NCBI RefSeq assembly: GCF_002846335.1
Contig: NZ_PJMQ01000001.1
Coordinates: 3,906,001-3,970,000 of the forward strand
Direction of reading: 5' to 3'
Source of the DNA: Janthinobacterium sp. 61
GTDB lineage: Bacteria > Pseudomonadota > Gammaproteobacteria > Burkholderiales > Burkholderiaceae_D
DNA: 64,000 bases
Part shown: piece by piece, positions 18,443 to 27,224 of the stretch
Position numbering within the stretch: the first letter of the stretch is position 1
Layout: each line of letters begins with the position of its first letter
The notes under the pieces: model-generated
What the model was told of the DNA's origin: nothing
Database searches by the model: none
What the model saw: only the letters and a program-made list of their open reading frames with translations
Made by a program: the position numbers and the translations under genes

Positions 18443-20002
18443 CTAGCCGGCTATCGCCGCCAAGTGTTCGCGCACCCGCGCCAGATCTGTCTCGCGCATA
18501 CGCGCCGCTGTCTGGCGCAAGGATTTTTCCGCACCGGCCACACCGGCCGCCGCGGCCATCGACAGCCAGATATACGCCTGCTGCAAATCAAGCGGGCCAC
18601 CCTGGCCGCTGGCCGCCATCAAGCCCAGATTCATTTGCGCCCGTGCATGGCCCTGGCGCGCGGCCAGCGCATACCAATCCCAGGCGGCGGCATAATCCTG
18701 CGGCACATCCTGGCCATTATCGTGCCGCAGGCCCAGCGCAAACTGGGCCAGGCTATGGCCCTGCGCGGCGGCGCGGCAATAACAGGCGCAGGCCAGCTGG
18801 CTGTCTGGCGCCGGGCTATCGTCGCGGTCATGCAAGACGCCCTGCATGTATTGCGCCGGCGCGTAATCCTGCTCGGCGGCGCGGCGGTACCACTCCAGCG
18901 CCAGCGACAAATCCTGCGGTACGCCCTGGCCATGTTCGTAGCGCAGGCCCAGGTCGAACTGCGCCCGCACATGCCCCTGGTCGGCCGCCTTGCGGTACCA
19001 GAAGATGGCTTCCTGCATATCGACGGGCATGCCCTGTCCATGCTCATGCAGCAGTCCCAGCTGATACTGTGCGGCGGGAAAGCCCTGCCCGGCCGCCTGG
19101 CGGTAGAACACCTGCGCCCGGGTGTAGTCCTGCGCGCCATGTTCATGGTGCAGGCCCAGGTTGTGCTGGGCCGCCGCATGCCCCTGCCCAGCCGCCTTGA
19201 CATACCAGTCGAGTGCCGCCTGCTTATCGCAGGGCACGCCCTGACCATTGTCGTAGATCAGGCCCAGATTGAACTGCGAACTGGCGTGGCCCTGCTCGGC
19301 GGCGCGCCGGTACCAGCTGATCGCCTTCCCGCTGTCCTGCGGCAGCACGTCGCCGTTTTCATAGCGTAGCGCCAGGTTGAACTGGGCCGGCGCATAGCCT
19401 TGTTCGGCCGCCTTGCGCATCCAGGCCGTCGCCTGCTGGCGGTCCTGCCGCACGCCCTGGCCATTGTCGTAGCGCAGGCCCAGGTTGAACTGGGCGCGCG
19501 CATAGCCCTGTTCGGCCGCCTTGCGATACCAGGCGATGGCTTGCACGAAATCCTGCGGCACGCCCTTGCCATTGTCATACATCATGCCCAGATTGTTTTG
19601 TGCTCCCGCGTCGCCCTGCTCGGCCGCGCGGCTAAACCACAGCATGGCTAGCGCGCTGTCTTGTGCGAGTCCCTGGCCCTTGGCATACAGCCAGCCCAGG
19701 TTGTACTGCGCCGCCGCGTAACCCTGCTCGGCTGCCTGCTGGTACCAGTGCGCGGCCTGCGCAAAATCCTGCGCCACGCCCTGTCCCTTCTGGCACATCA
19801 CGCCCAGGTTGTATTGCGCGTGCTCGAGTCCCTGCGCGGCAGCCATGCCATACCAGTGCAATGCCAGCGCATAGCTTTGCTCGATACCCTGGCCGTTGAA
19901 ATACATGAAACCCAGGCTGTGCTGGGCATTCGCATTGCCCTTCTCGGCCAGTCCTTTCAGGCGCAGGTAGTCGGCCGTGTAACGGGAAGCTGCAGGCGGC
20001 AT
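18443..20002 (-). CDS. SEL1-repeat protein, third gene of a signalling operon
   Basis: A 519-residue protein made almost entirely of SEL1-like repeats. I count 13 units of 36 residues (one shortened to 33) from about residue 22, each like GYARAQFNLGLRYDNGQGV followed by QDxxQAxxWYRKAAEQ. A partial unit and a helical tail (LARVREHLAAIAG) close it. There is no signal peptide, so it is probably cytoplasmic. SEL1 solenoids bind partner proteins and often appear in c-di-GMP and envelope signalling. Its ATG lies 3 bp after the stop of the GGDEF-EAL regulator, implying one transcript and a shared pathway. The repeats also create about 108-bp DNA periodicity. Confidence 0.92.
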   Translation of the reverse strand: MPPAASRYTADYLRLKGLAEKGNANAQHSLGFMYFNGQGIEQSYALALHWYGMAAAQGLEHAQYNLGVMCQKGQGVAQDFAQAAHWYQQAAEQGYAAAQYNLGWLYAKGQGLAQDSALAMLWFSRAAEQGDAGAQNNLGMMYDNGKGVPQDFVQAIAWYRKAAEQGYARAQFNLGLRYDNGQGVRQDRQQATAWMRKAAEQGYAPAQFNLALRYENGDVLPQDSGKAISWYRRAAEQGHASSQFNLGLIYDNGQGVPCDKQAALDWYVKAAGQGHAAAQHNLGLHHEHGAQDYTRAQVFYRQAAGQGFPAAQYQLGLLHEHGQGMPVDMQEAIFWYRKAADQGHVRAQFDLGLRYEHGQGVPQDLSLALEWYRRAAEQDYAPAQYMQGVLHDRDDSPAPDSQLACACYCRAAAQGHSLAQFALGLRHDNGQDVPQDYAAAWDWYALAARQGHARAQMNLGLMAASGQGGPLDLQQAYIWLSMAAAAGVAGAEKSLRQTAARMRETDLARVREHLAAIAG

Positions 20003-20005
20003 GGA

Positions 20006-22210
20006 TCAGGCCTCGATGGCCAGCGGCTGCGGAGCACCCGGTGCGGCATCGGCGATCAGGCGATTCTGCTCCTGCAGCACGCCGATGAAATTGCCCAGCG
20101 AAATGGGGCGGTGATACAGATAGCCCTGCATCGTGGTGCACCCCTTGTCCTGCAGGTAGCGCGCCTGCCCTTCCGTTTCCACGCCCTCGGCGATCAGGTG
20201 CAGGCCCAGTCCGCGCGCAATCGAAATGATGGCCAGGATGACGGGATAGTGTCCGTGCTCGTCGTGGATTTCCTTCACAAACGACTGGTCGATCTTGATG
20301 GTGTGGATGGGGAAGCGGTGCAGATACGACAGCGAGGAATAGCCAGTGCCGAAATCGTCGATGGCGACAGACACGCCCAGCTGGCACAGCTTGTTCAATT
20401 GCTCGATCGCATACTGCGGGTTGCGGATGCAGATGTTTTCCGTGATTTCCACTTCGATCTTTTCCGGCGCGATGCCATAGCGCGTCAGCGCGCCGCGCAT
20501 CTTCTCGAAAAAGTCACCCCGGTCCAGGTATTGCGGCGACAAATTCAGCGATAGGCGCACAGCTTCGCCGCCGGCCGCATTCCACTGCACCAGATCGCGG
20601 CACAGGGCGCCCAGCATCCAGTCCGAGATCGGCAGCATCAAGCCGTTTTCCTCGGCAAACGGCAGGAATTCTCCGGCAGTCAGCAAGCCACGTTGCGGGT
20701 GGTTCCAGCGCATCAGGCCTTCGGCGCCAACGATGCGGCCCGTCATCACATCCACCTGCGGCTGGTAATACATCTCCAGCTGGTTCAGCTCCAGCGCCTT
20801 GCGCAGGCTCTGCTCGAGCGCGATCTTCTGGTGCGACACATCGAGCATGGACTCGTGATAAAAACTGTGACCGTTCTTGCCCAACGCCTTGACCTGGTAC
20901 ATGGCGATGTCGGCATGGCGCAGCAGCTCGTCGATGGTCTCGCCGTCACCCGGATAGATGGCGATGCCGATGGACGCCGAAATATGCACCTGGTTGCCAT
21001 CGAGGTCGAAGGGCTGGTGCAGGCATTCGAGGAATTTGTCGGCGATCAGGCGTGCATCCTGGCGGTCGCGCAGTTCCGGCAGCACGATGGTGAATTCATC
21101 GCCGCCCTGGCGCGCCAGGGTATCGCCGCGGCGCAGGCAATCCTTCAGGCGCAGCGCCACCTGTTGCAGCAGCTCGTCGCCCTTCACGTGACCCAGCGTG
21201 TCGTTGACCAGCTTGAAGCGATCCAGATCGATGAACATCACGGCCAATTCCGTCAGCTTGCGCCGCGCCTGGATCACGGCCAGCCCCAGGCGATCCTTGA
21301 ACAGCATGCGGTTCGGCAGATCCGTCAAAATGTCGTGGTAGGCCTGGTAGGAGATGACTTCCTCGGCCCGTTTGCGGTCGGTGATGTCGCGCGCCACGCC
21401 ATAGGTGCCGAAGTACTCCTGCTTCCTGGCCTCGTGATCGAGGCTGTGCATGCCGATCGAATTGAGCGGGATCGTCATCAGCGTGTTGCTGAAGGTTCGG
21501 TCGCTGCCGCTGCCGCTATGGCATTTCAGGCGCAGTTCCACATTGCGCGAAGCGCGCTCGTCGAGGCGGCGTTCATTGAAAGCATAGCGCGCCCGCTCCT
21601 GGTCTTCATCATGCACGAGAATAGAGTAATGGCTGCCGATCAGCTCTTCCCGGCTAAAGCCCAGCAACTGGTGCACCCTGTCGTTGATGAAGGTGATGCG
21701 GCCTTCATGGTTCAGGGTATAGATGATGTCGGGCGAGCTGTCGACCAGGTAGCGGTACATCTTTTCCGAGTTTTCCAGCTGCAGCGCGATGCGCTCGTTC
21801 TCCAGCGCCAGCTTGCGCTTTTGCAGCGCGTTCTCCACCGTCTTGAGCAGCTCCTCGCGGCTATAGGGCTTGCGCAGATAATCGTAGGCGCCACGTTTCA
21901 GGGCGCCGATGGCCGCCTCGATGCCGACGTCGCCGCTCATGACAATCACGTCGCCCTCGATGCCGCGCCGGTTGATGTGGTCCATGATTTCATGGCCGCT
22001 CATGTCAGGCAGGCGCAAATCGAGCAGGATCAGGTCGAAGCGCAGTTTCGACAGCTGCGCCAGCGCCTCGCTGCCGCAGGTGGCCGTGTACAGCTGGTAG
22101 CCGCGATCCTTCAGCAATTCGTGGAGGGAAGCGAGCAGGCGGGGCTCGTCATCGACCAGCAGGATGCGCGGGCTGTTTTCCAGATCAAATGGAATGGCGG
22201 ATGAGGTCAT
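20006..22210 (-). CDS. Response regulator with PAS, GGDEF and EAL domains
   Basis: A 734-residue c-di-GMP signalling protein. A REC domain (about 15-130) has acidic D20/D21, phospho-acceptor D64 (LILLDLRLPDMSG) and LRKPYS. A PAS domain covers about 145-270. The GGDEF domain (about 290-450) keeps RQGGDEF, so it may make c-di-GMP. The EAL domain (about 465-715) reads EGLMRW instead of EALLRW but keeps the catalytic Glu, SLNLS, EITEN, DDFGTGYSSLSYL, IKIDQSFV and AEGVET, so hydrolysis is possible. It lies 5 bp after a histidine kinase gene, its likely partner, and 3 bp before the SEL1 gene. Confidence 0.95.
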   Translation of the reverse strand: MTSSAIPFDLENSPRILLVDDEPRLLASLHELLKDRGYQLYTATCGSEALAQLSKLRFDLILLDLRLPDMSGHEIMDHINRRGIEGDVIVMSGDVGIEAAIGALKRGAYDYLRKPYSREELLKTVENALQKRKLALENERIALQLENSEKMYRYLVDSSPDIIYTLNHEGRITFINDRVHQLLGFSREELIGSHYSILVHDEDQERARYAFNERRLDERASRNVELRLKCHSGSGSDRTFSNTLMTIPLNSIGMHSLDHEARKQEYFGTYGVARDITDRKRAEEVISYQAYHDILTDLPNRMLFKDRLGLAVIQARRKLTELAVMFIDLDRFKLVNDTLGHVKGDELLQQVALRLKDCLRRGDTLARQGGDEFTIVLPELRDRQDARLIADKFLECLHQPFDLDGNQVHISASIGIAIYPGDGETIDELLRHADIAMYQVKALGKNGHSFYHESMLDVSHQKIALEQSLRKALELNQLEMYYQPQVDVMTGRIVGAEGLMRWNHPQRGLLTAGEFLPFAEENGLMLPISDWMLGALCRDLVQWNAAGGEAVRLSLNLSPQYLDRGDFFEKMRGALTRYGIAPEKIEVEITENICIRNPQYAIEQLNKLCQLGVSVAIDDFGTGYSSLSYLHRFPIHTIKIDQSFVKEIHDEHGHYPVILAIISIARGLGLHLIAEGVETEGQARYLQDKGCTTMQGYLYHRPISLGNFIGVLQEQNRLIADAAPGAPQPLAIEA

Positions 22211-22215
22211 GGACG

Positions 22216-24381
22216 TTACGAAGACAAGGCAGTATTGTCGGGTGCGGGCAGCGCGGCTGAAGCGCTAGTCGGCAAGGGAATGGGCAGTAGAATTTCAAAC
22301 GACGTGCCGGACTTGCTGCTGCGGCAACCGATCACGCCATGCAGGCGCGTGACCAGGTCATGCACGATGGACAGGCCCAGGCCGTGATGCGCCCCTTCCT
22401 TGCTGCTGCGCACAGGGGAAAACAGATTGGCCAGCACCTCCGGCGCCAGGCCGGCGCCATTGTCGCTGACGCACAGTTCCAGGTACAGGCGACGGTCGCG
22501 GTTGACGTGGCCACGATTCGCCACTTCGATGCGCCCGCCATTGGGCAGGGCTTCGACGGCGTTTTTCAGCAGGTTGAGCAGGATTTGCTTGAGCATGTCG
22601 GCATCGGCCTCCACCTCGCATGGCGCGTCCTGCATGCGCGTGACCACCTCGATCTTGGGCGGCAGGAAGTCCGTGGCACGGAACAATCGCAGCACATCGT
22701 CGACCACGCGCGCGCAATCTGTGACGCCGCCCGCTACCGTCGGCTGCAGATCTGCCAGGCCGCCGATCAACTGCCCGACCCGGTCGATTTCTTCGTTCAG
22801 GATAGCCATCTCGCCGCTGACCTGCTCCTGTTTCTCCAGCTTGTGATCGAGCACGCTCAAGTAGTTCTTGATGATGGACAACGGGTTATTCACTTCATGC
22901 ACGACGCGACGCGACGCGGCACGGTATTCTTCGGCCACGTGATCGAGCTGGCGCCGTGCCAGGCCGCGCGCGCTGATGGCCGTTTCCAGCGCCGTGGCGG
23001 CCTGGTTGGCATACGCGCGCAGGAAACCCTCGCGCTTCTGGAAGGCGGGAATCCGCCACGCCGCCACGCCGCCAATGAGGACACCAAGGCTGCGCTGGCC
23101 CGACGCCAAAGGCACGCAGACCAGGCTGTCGGTACCGAGAATGCGAAATAGCTGCTCCTCGACGATGCCCAGCGCCGGCATGTCGCGCTTTAAAAAGGCC
23201 AACTGGGACTCCAGCGCCGAAGCGGCCAGCGGACCGCCCTTGGCCAGCGGGATCGAGAAGCCGGCCAGACGCTGCTGATGTTCACCCGCCGCCACGCCCA
23301 CCAGCGCATGGCCGGTGGGGTTTTGCAGCAGGATGACGGCGGTTTCAAAGTCGAACAGGATGCGCGCCGAGCGCGTGATGGCTTCGAGCAGGCTGCTCTC
23401 GCCCTGCTGCCGTGCAAAGGTCTGGCCCACTTCGGAGACCAGCACCATGTTGCGCACTTCGTCGGACAGGCGCTGCTGCACCGGATCGACGGGTGGCGGA
23501 ACATACGCGGGCGGAGTGGCGATATCGTCCGCGCCGGCCAGGTCGATGCCCAGGTGTTGCGCGGTCTGCTCCACCTGGCGCGCAACGCCGCCGGCCAGGT
23601 TTTCCAGTACCTCCAGTTCCAGCGCGCATAGCTGGGCCGCCTGCGCAATCGATTCCGCATCGTCAGCATGGCAGCACAGCAAGTGCGCCAGGCGCACGAT
23701 GCGGATCAAAGGATGACTGGCCTCCAGGCGCGCCAGCGGTTCATGGTGATACAGCACACTGTCGGCCAGGAAGGAATCGAGATGCCAGCGCTCGATCAGC
23801 CAGGCGCCCGCTTCGGCATGCGTGATCTGCAAGGTGCGCTGCTCCACCGCGCACAGGGCGGCATCGTCGCGCGCCATGAAATTGAATGCGTATTCCTTCG
23901 GCGCCGTGGCCAGCAAGGCCAGGCGGCCCACGTTGTGCAGCAGTCCCGCAAGGTACGCTTCCTCGACGTGCGGATAGGCCATGGCCTTGGCCAGCGCGCG
24001 CGCCATGACGGCGGCCGACAGCGAGCTTTTCCAGAAGGCGCGCAAATCTGTGCTGCCGGAATGGGGAAAGCTGCTGAAGGTCTGGAACACGGATTCGCTG
24101 ATGACCAGGGTCTTGATCATGTCCGTGCCCAGCGACACGAGCGACTGTTCCAGGCTGACGACCTTGCCCTGGCGATGGTAGGCCGAGCTGTTGGCCACGC
24201 CGAGGATTTTGCTGGTCATGCCCGCATCCTTGGCGATCAGGGCGGCCAGCTCAGGCATGCCTGCATCGTCGGCCTGCAGGTGGGCGATCAGCTTGATGAG
24301 AATCTGCGGCATGGCCGGCAGGCGGGCAATCAGCAGGCGATTGCGAATATCTTGATCAGATTGATGCATCGTATCAGGCAT
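22216..24381 (-). CDS. HDOD-GAF-histidine kinase hybrid sensor
   Basis: A 721-residue soluble kinase. An HDOD domain (about 15-215: RLPAMPQILIKLIAHL, DAGMTSKILGVANSSAY, HVEEAYLAGLLHNVGRLALL) comes first. A GAF-like domain covers about 310-470. The kinase core has phospho-acceptor His in RRVVHEVNNPLSIIKNY, N box LKQILLNLLKNAVEAL, G1 DNGAGL and G2 GLGLSIVHDL. HDOD domains bind partner proteins and often sit in c-di-GMP networks. No membrane segment is present, so the signal is cytoplasmic. It is the first gene of a three-gene operon with a REC-GGDEF-EAL regulator and a SEL1 protein; an ATG at 24369 is an alternative start. Confidence 0.93.
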   Translation of the reverse strand: MPDTMHQSDQDIRNRLLIARLPAMPQILIKLIAHLQADDAGMPELAALIAKDAGMTSKILGVANSSAYHRQGKVVSLEQSLVSLGTDMIKTLVISESVFQTFSSFPHSGSTDLRAFWKSSLSAAVMARALAKAMAYPHVEEAYLAGLLHNVGRLALLATAPKEYAFNFMARDDAALCAVEQRTLQITHAEAGAWLIERWHLDSFLADSVLYHHEPLARLEASHPLIRIVRLAHLLCCHADDAESIAQAAQLCALELEVLENLAGGVARQVEQTAQHLGIDLAGADDIATPPAYVPPPVDPVQQRLSDEVRNMVLVSEVGQTFARQQGESSLLEAITRSARILFDFETAVILLQNPTGHALVGVAAGEHQQRLAGFSIPLAKGGPLAASALESQLAFLKRDMPALGIVEEQLFRILGTDSLVCVPLASGQRSLGVLIGGVAAWRIPAFQKREGFLRAYANQAATALETAISARGLARRQLDHVAEEYRAASRRVVHEVNNPLSIIKNYLSVLDHKLEKQEQVSGEMAILNEEIDRVGQLIGGLADLQPTVAGGVTDCARVVDDVLRLFRATDFLPPKIEVVTRMQDAPCEVEADADMLKQILLNLLKNAVEALPNGGRIEVANRGHVNRDRRLYLELCVSDNGAGLAPEVLANLFSPVRSSKEGAHHGLGLSIVHDLVTRLHGVIGCRSSKSGTSFEILLPIPLPTSASAALPAPDNTALSS

Positions 24382-24572
24382 TGCCGGTTCGAAAAGGATG
24401 AGCGCTCAGCTGCAAAGCGCGGCCACGTTCAGAGGAATCCTCCACTCCTGTAACCCAAAAATAAACTGCCTGAGAGGATGCCGGGTAAAAAGTCATCTTA
24501 TCATAAGCATCGGATATTACTTGCAATATAGAAAATTAAGTTGAAATAAATCCAGCGTTCCGCCATGGAAAC

Positions 24573-25853
24573 TTATGCCTTGAAGGAACCCATCAAACGG
24601 TGGCGGAAGCGCCGCGAGATCAGCCACAGCGCCAACGCCAGGGCCGTAAATGCCAGCTGGCCCGAGGCCAGCCACAGCACGGAGCCGGACAGCAGGGGCG
24701 AAATCACGCCGGCTACCACGGCGCCGAGCAAGGTGCTGGCGAACGACTGGCACGAAGCGACAGTGCCGCGGATATGCGGGAACAGGTCCAGCGCCAGCAG
24801 GGTCGCGCCCGGCCCCACCAGCGACATGCCGAAGGTGTAGAAGAACAGGGGCAGTACCGACCAGGGCAACGAGGGCGGCAGGAACAGATGGTATATGACA
24901 TTGACGCTGGCAGCGCACAGCAGGAAGGCAAAGCCGATGCCGATCTGGCGCGCGAACGTGACCTTGCCGGCGATGCGGTTGGCCGCCAGGGCGCCCATGA
25001 AAATCCCGCTCACGCACGGGATGAAGAGCCAGCCGAACTGCGACGGCCCCAGGTGCAGCTGCTTGGGCAGCATTTCCGGTGCGGCCGTGATGAACAGGAA
25101 CAGGCCAGCGAAATTGAGGGCGACGATGCCGGCCTTGATGTGGAACAGGGGCGAACGCAGGATCTGGCCATAGCTCGATGCCAGGAAACGGGGATTGAAG
25201 GGCTGGCGCTTTTCCATCGGCAAGGTTTCAGGCAAGCGCCAGTAGCAGAACGCCAGCAGGATCACCGTATAAAAAGCGAGGAACAGGAAAATCGATCGCC
25301 AGTCGAACCAGATGACGATCCAGCCGCCAAGAATCGGCGCCACGGCCGGGGCGATGGAAAAGATCATCGTCACCAGCGACAGCAACCGCGCCGCCGCCGC
25401 ATCGGAATACAGGTCGCGGATAATGGCGCGGCTGATCACCACGCCGGCGCCGGCCGAGACGCCCTGCATGATGCGGAAGAACCACAGATAGTGCACCGTG
25501 TGCGCCGAAGCGCAACCGAGCGAGCCGATGGCAAACATCAGCAGCGACACAAGGATGACATTGCGCCGGCCGAAGGTATCCGAGATAGCCCCATGCCACA
25601 GCACCATGCCGGCAAAGGCCAGCATGTAGAACGTCAGCGACTGCTGCACTTCCAGCGGCGACGCCTGCAGCGAACCCTGGATCGCGCCAAAGGCGGGCAG
25701 ATACGTGTCGATCGACAGGGGACCCAGCATCGACAGGCCGGCCAGCATCATGGCCAGTGCACCGCGGCTCAGCGGTGCCATGTGGCTCGGGGTGGGAGGC
25801 GGAACGGGCGTAACCGGGTCGGGCGGCACATCGGCAGGAGGGGTGGGAAACAT
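24573..25853 (-). CDS. Bcr/CflA family multidrug efflux MFS transporter
   Basis: A 426-residue inner-membrane drug/H+ antiporter of 12 helices. GPLSIDTYLPAFGAIQGSL after helix 1 and GAISDTFGRRNVILVSLLMFAIGSLGCA are typical of the Bcr group. So are the motif C-like MQGVSAGAGVVISRAIIRDLYSD and NFAGLFLFITAAPEML. The N terminus has a proline-rich lead (PTPPADVPPDPVTPVPPPTP). The ATG at 25853 was chosen; an earlier one would add 50 low-complexity residues, and a later one at 25781 would remove the Pro-rich lead. It lies downstream of the RNA methyltransferase gene, separated by a strong hairpin. Confidence 0.87.
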   Translation of the reverse strand: MFPTPPADVPPDPVTPVPPPTPSHMAPLSRGALAMMLAGLSMLGPLSIDTYLPAFGAIQGSLQASPLEVQQSLTFYMLAFAGMVLWHGAISDTFGRRNVILVSLLMFAIGSLGCASAHTVHYLWFFRIMQGVSAGAGVVISRAIIRDLYSDAAAARLLSLVTMIFSIAPAVAPILGGWIVIWFDWRSIFLFLAFYTVILLAFCYWRLPETLPMEKRQPFNPRFLASSYGQILRSPLFHIKAGIVALNFAGLFLFITAAPEMLPKQLHLGPSQFGWLFIPCVSGIFMGALAANRIAGKVTFARQIGIGFAFLLCAASVNVIYHLFLPPSLPWSVLPLFFYTFGMSLVGPGATLLALDLFPHIRGTVASCQSFASTLLGAVVAGVISPLLSGSVLWLASGQLAFTALALALWLISRRFRHRLMGSFKA

Positions 25854-25868
25854 GGCGGATCCAAAGTA

Positions 25869-25896
25869 GCGCGCGGACCGGTTACGGTCCGCGCGC
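25869..25896. terminator. Perfect 12-bp hairpin between the methyltransferase and MFS genes
   Basis: GCGCGCGGACCG-GTTA-CGGTCCGCGCGC. It follows the methyltransferase stop by 31 bp on the minus strand. There is no T-tract, so it is either a weak terminator, an attenuating or stabilising structure, or a repeat element. Confidence 0.5.
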
Positions 25897-25927
25897 GGGG
25901 TTACTGCGGGTGTCTTGCTGTGAACGC

Positions 25928-27133
25928 TTACTGCTGTGGTTTGGGTTTGGCTTCTTCGCGGCGATTGTATCCCGCCACCATGTCGAAACGGAACAAACGG
26001 CATTCCAGCGCGCCGTTGAAGAATGGCGTCTTGCGCGCTTCCTTCAAACGCAGCAGCTTGGGCAAGCCCAGGTCGGCCGTGAACAGGAACACGGTCCAGC
26101 CGGCGAAGCGCTGCTTCAGGGTCGTGCCCATGGCCGAATAGAAGGAGGTCGACAATTCATCTTCCGGAATGGTGCTGTCGCCGCGCACACCGATACGCTC
26201 GCCGTACGGCGGGTTGGTCAGCATGATGCCTGGCACATCGCTAGGCGGCTTGACTTCCTGCGCCTCGATCTGTTTCAAGGGCACGTCGAAGCGCACGCCG
26301 GCGCAACGCAGATTATGGCGCGTCATGGCCACCATGTCGCCCGAAATGTCGCTGCCGAAAATGGTCGGTTCCGCTGGAAGCGGATTGACCTTGATGGCGT
26401 TTTTCATGGCATTCCATGGCGCCGGATCGAAGTCATGGAAGTTCTCAAAGGCGAACTGGCGCGTAGCACCCGGCGGAATGCCTTGCAGCATCTGCGCCGC
26501 TTCGGCCAGGATGGTGCCGGAGCCGCACATCGGGTCGAACAGCACCATGCCGGGCTTCCAGCCCGATACGCGCAGCAGGCCGGCGGCCAGGTTTTCGCGC
26601 AACGGCGCGTCGCCCGTCTCTTCACGCCAGCCGCGCTTGAACAGGGCTTCGCCCGAAGTGTCGAGGTAGACGGTAAACGTGTGTGCGTCAAGGAAGCCGA
26701 CGATGCGCATGTCCGGCGTCTTGGTGTTGACCGATGGACGCTCGTTGAACTGGTCGCGGAAGCGGTCGCAGATCGCATCCTTGATTTTCAAGGTGGTAAA
26801 TTCCAGGCTGCGCAGCGGAGATTTCACCGCCGTGACGTCGACGCGGATGGTGTGGTGCACGCCGAACCAGTCTTCCCAGGATTGCGCCAGGGTCAGGTCA
26901 TAAATATCGTTTTCCGTCTTGTAGCCGGAATGGGCCATGCGCATCAGCACGCGCGAAGCGATACGCGAATGCAGGTTGATGCGGTAGGAGTCCAACAGGT
27001 CGCCCGAGCAGTGTACGCCGCCTGGTACCTGATTATGGACCTTCATGGTCGAACTATCCTGGGCGATCTCGCCCAGTTCCTCGGCCAGCGCCGCTTCCAT
27101 GCCGCGCGGGCATGGGCAAAAATATGAAGCCAT
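25928..27133 (-). CDS. THUMP-domain class I SAM-dependent RNA methyltransferase (RlmL-like)
   Basis: A 401-residue enzyme resembling the N-terminal (m2G2445) half of E. coli RlmL, which methylates 23S rRNA. A ferredoxin-like start (MASYFCPCPRGMEAALAEEL) and a THUMP domain (about 45-165) bind RNA. The Rossmann methyltransferase domain follows with MVLFDPMCGSGTILAEAA, IFGSDISGDMVAMTRHN and the catalytic NPPYGERIG motif. The RlmK half of the E. coli fusion is absent, as is common in betaproteobacteria. It stands alone in transcription direction with a GGGGTCAGACCC hairpin just upstream. Confidence 0.9.
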   Translation of the reverse strand: MASYFCPCPRGMEAALAEELGEIAQDSSTMKVHNQVPGGVHCSGDLLDSYRINLHSRIASRVLMRMAHSGYKTENDIYDLTLAQSWEDWFGVHHTIRVDVTAVKSPLRSLEFTTLKIKDAICDRFRDQFNERPSVNTKTPDMRIVGFLDAHTFTVYLDTSGEALFKRGWREETGDAPLRENLAAGLLRVSGWKPGMVLFDPMCGSGTILAEAAQMLQGIPPGATRQFAFENFHDFDPAPWNAMKNAIKVNPLPAEPTIFGSDISGDMVAMTRHNLRCAGVRFDVPLKQIEAQEVKPPSDVPGIMLTNPPYGERIGVRGDSTIPEDELSTSFYSAMGTTLKQRFAGWTVFLFTADLGLPKLLRLKEARKTPFFNGALECRLFRFDMVAGYNRREEAKPKPQQ

Positions 27134-27189
27134 GATTAGGATACCTTTTATCCGTTAAAAACAATTTTACTTAAAAACAAATGAAATCT

Positions 27190-27215
27190 GGGGTCAGACC
27201 CGACGGGTCTGCCCC
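27190..27215. repeat. GGGGTCAGACCC inverted repeat, copy 1
   Basis: GGGGTCAGACCC, a short GA/C junction, then GGGTCTG and CCCC form a hairpin in the gap between the isomerase and the methyltransferase gene. A half copy is at 60267-60278. This resembles REP-type sequences. Confidence 0.6.
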
Positions 27216-27224
27216 CGGTACTAA

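Noticed and set aside
18500..19940. CRISPR-like regular repeats
   Set aside because: The period of about 108 bp is coding and encodes SEL1 units of 36 residues in one frame. There are no spacers and no cas genes.
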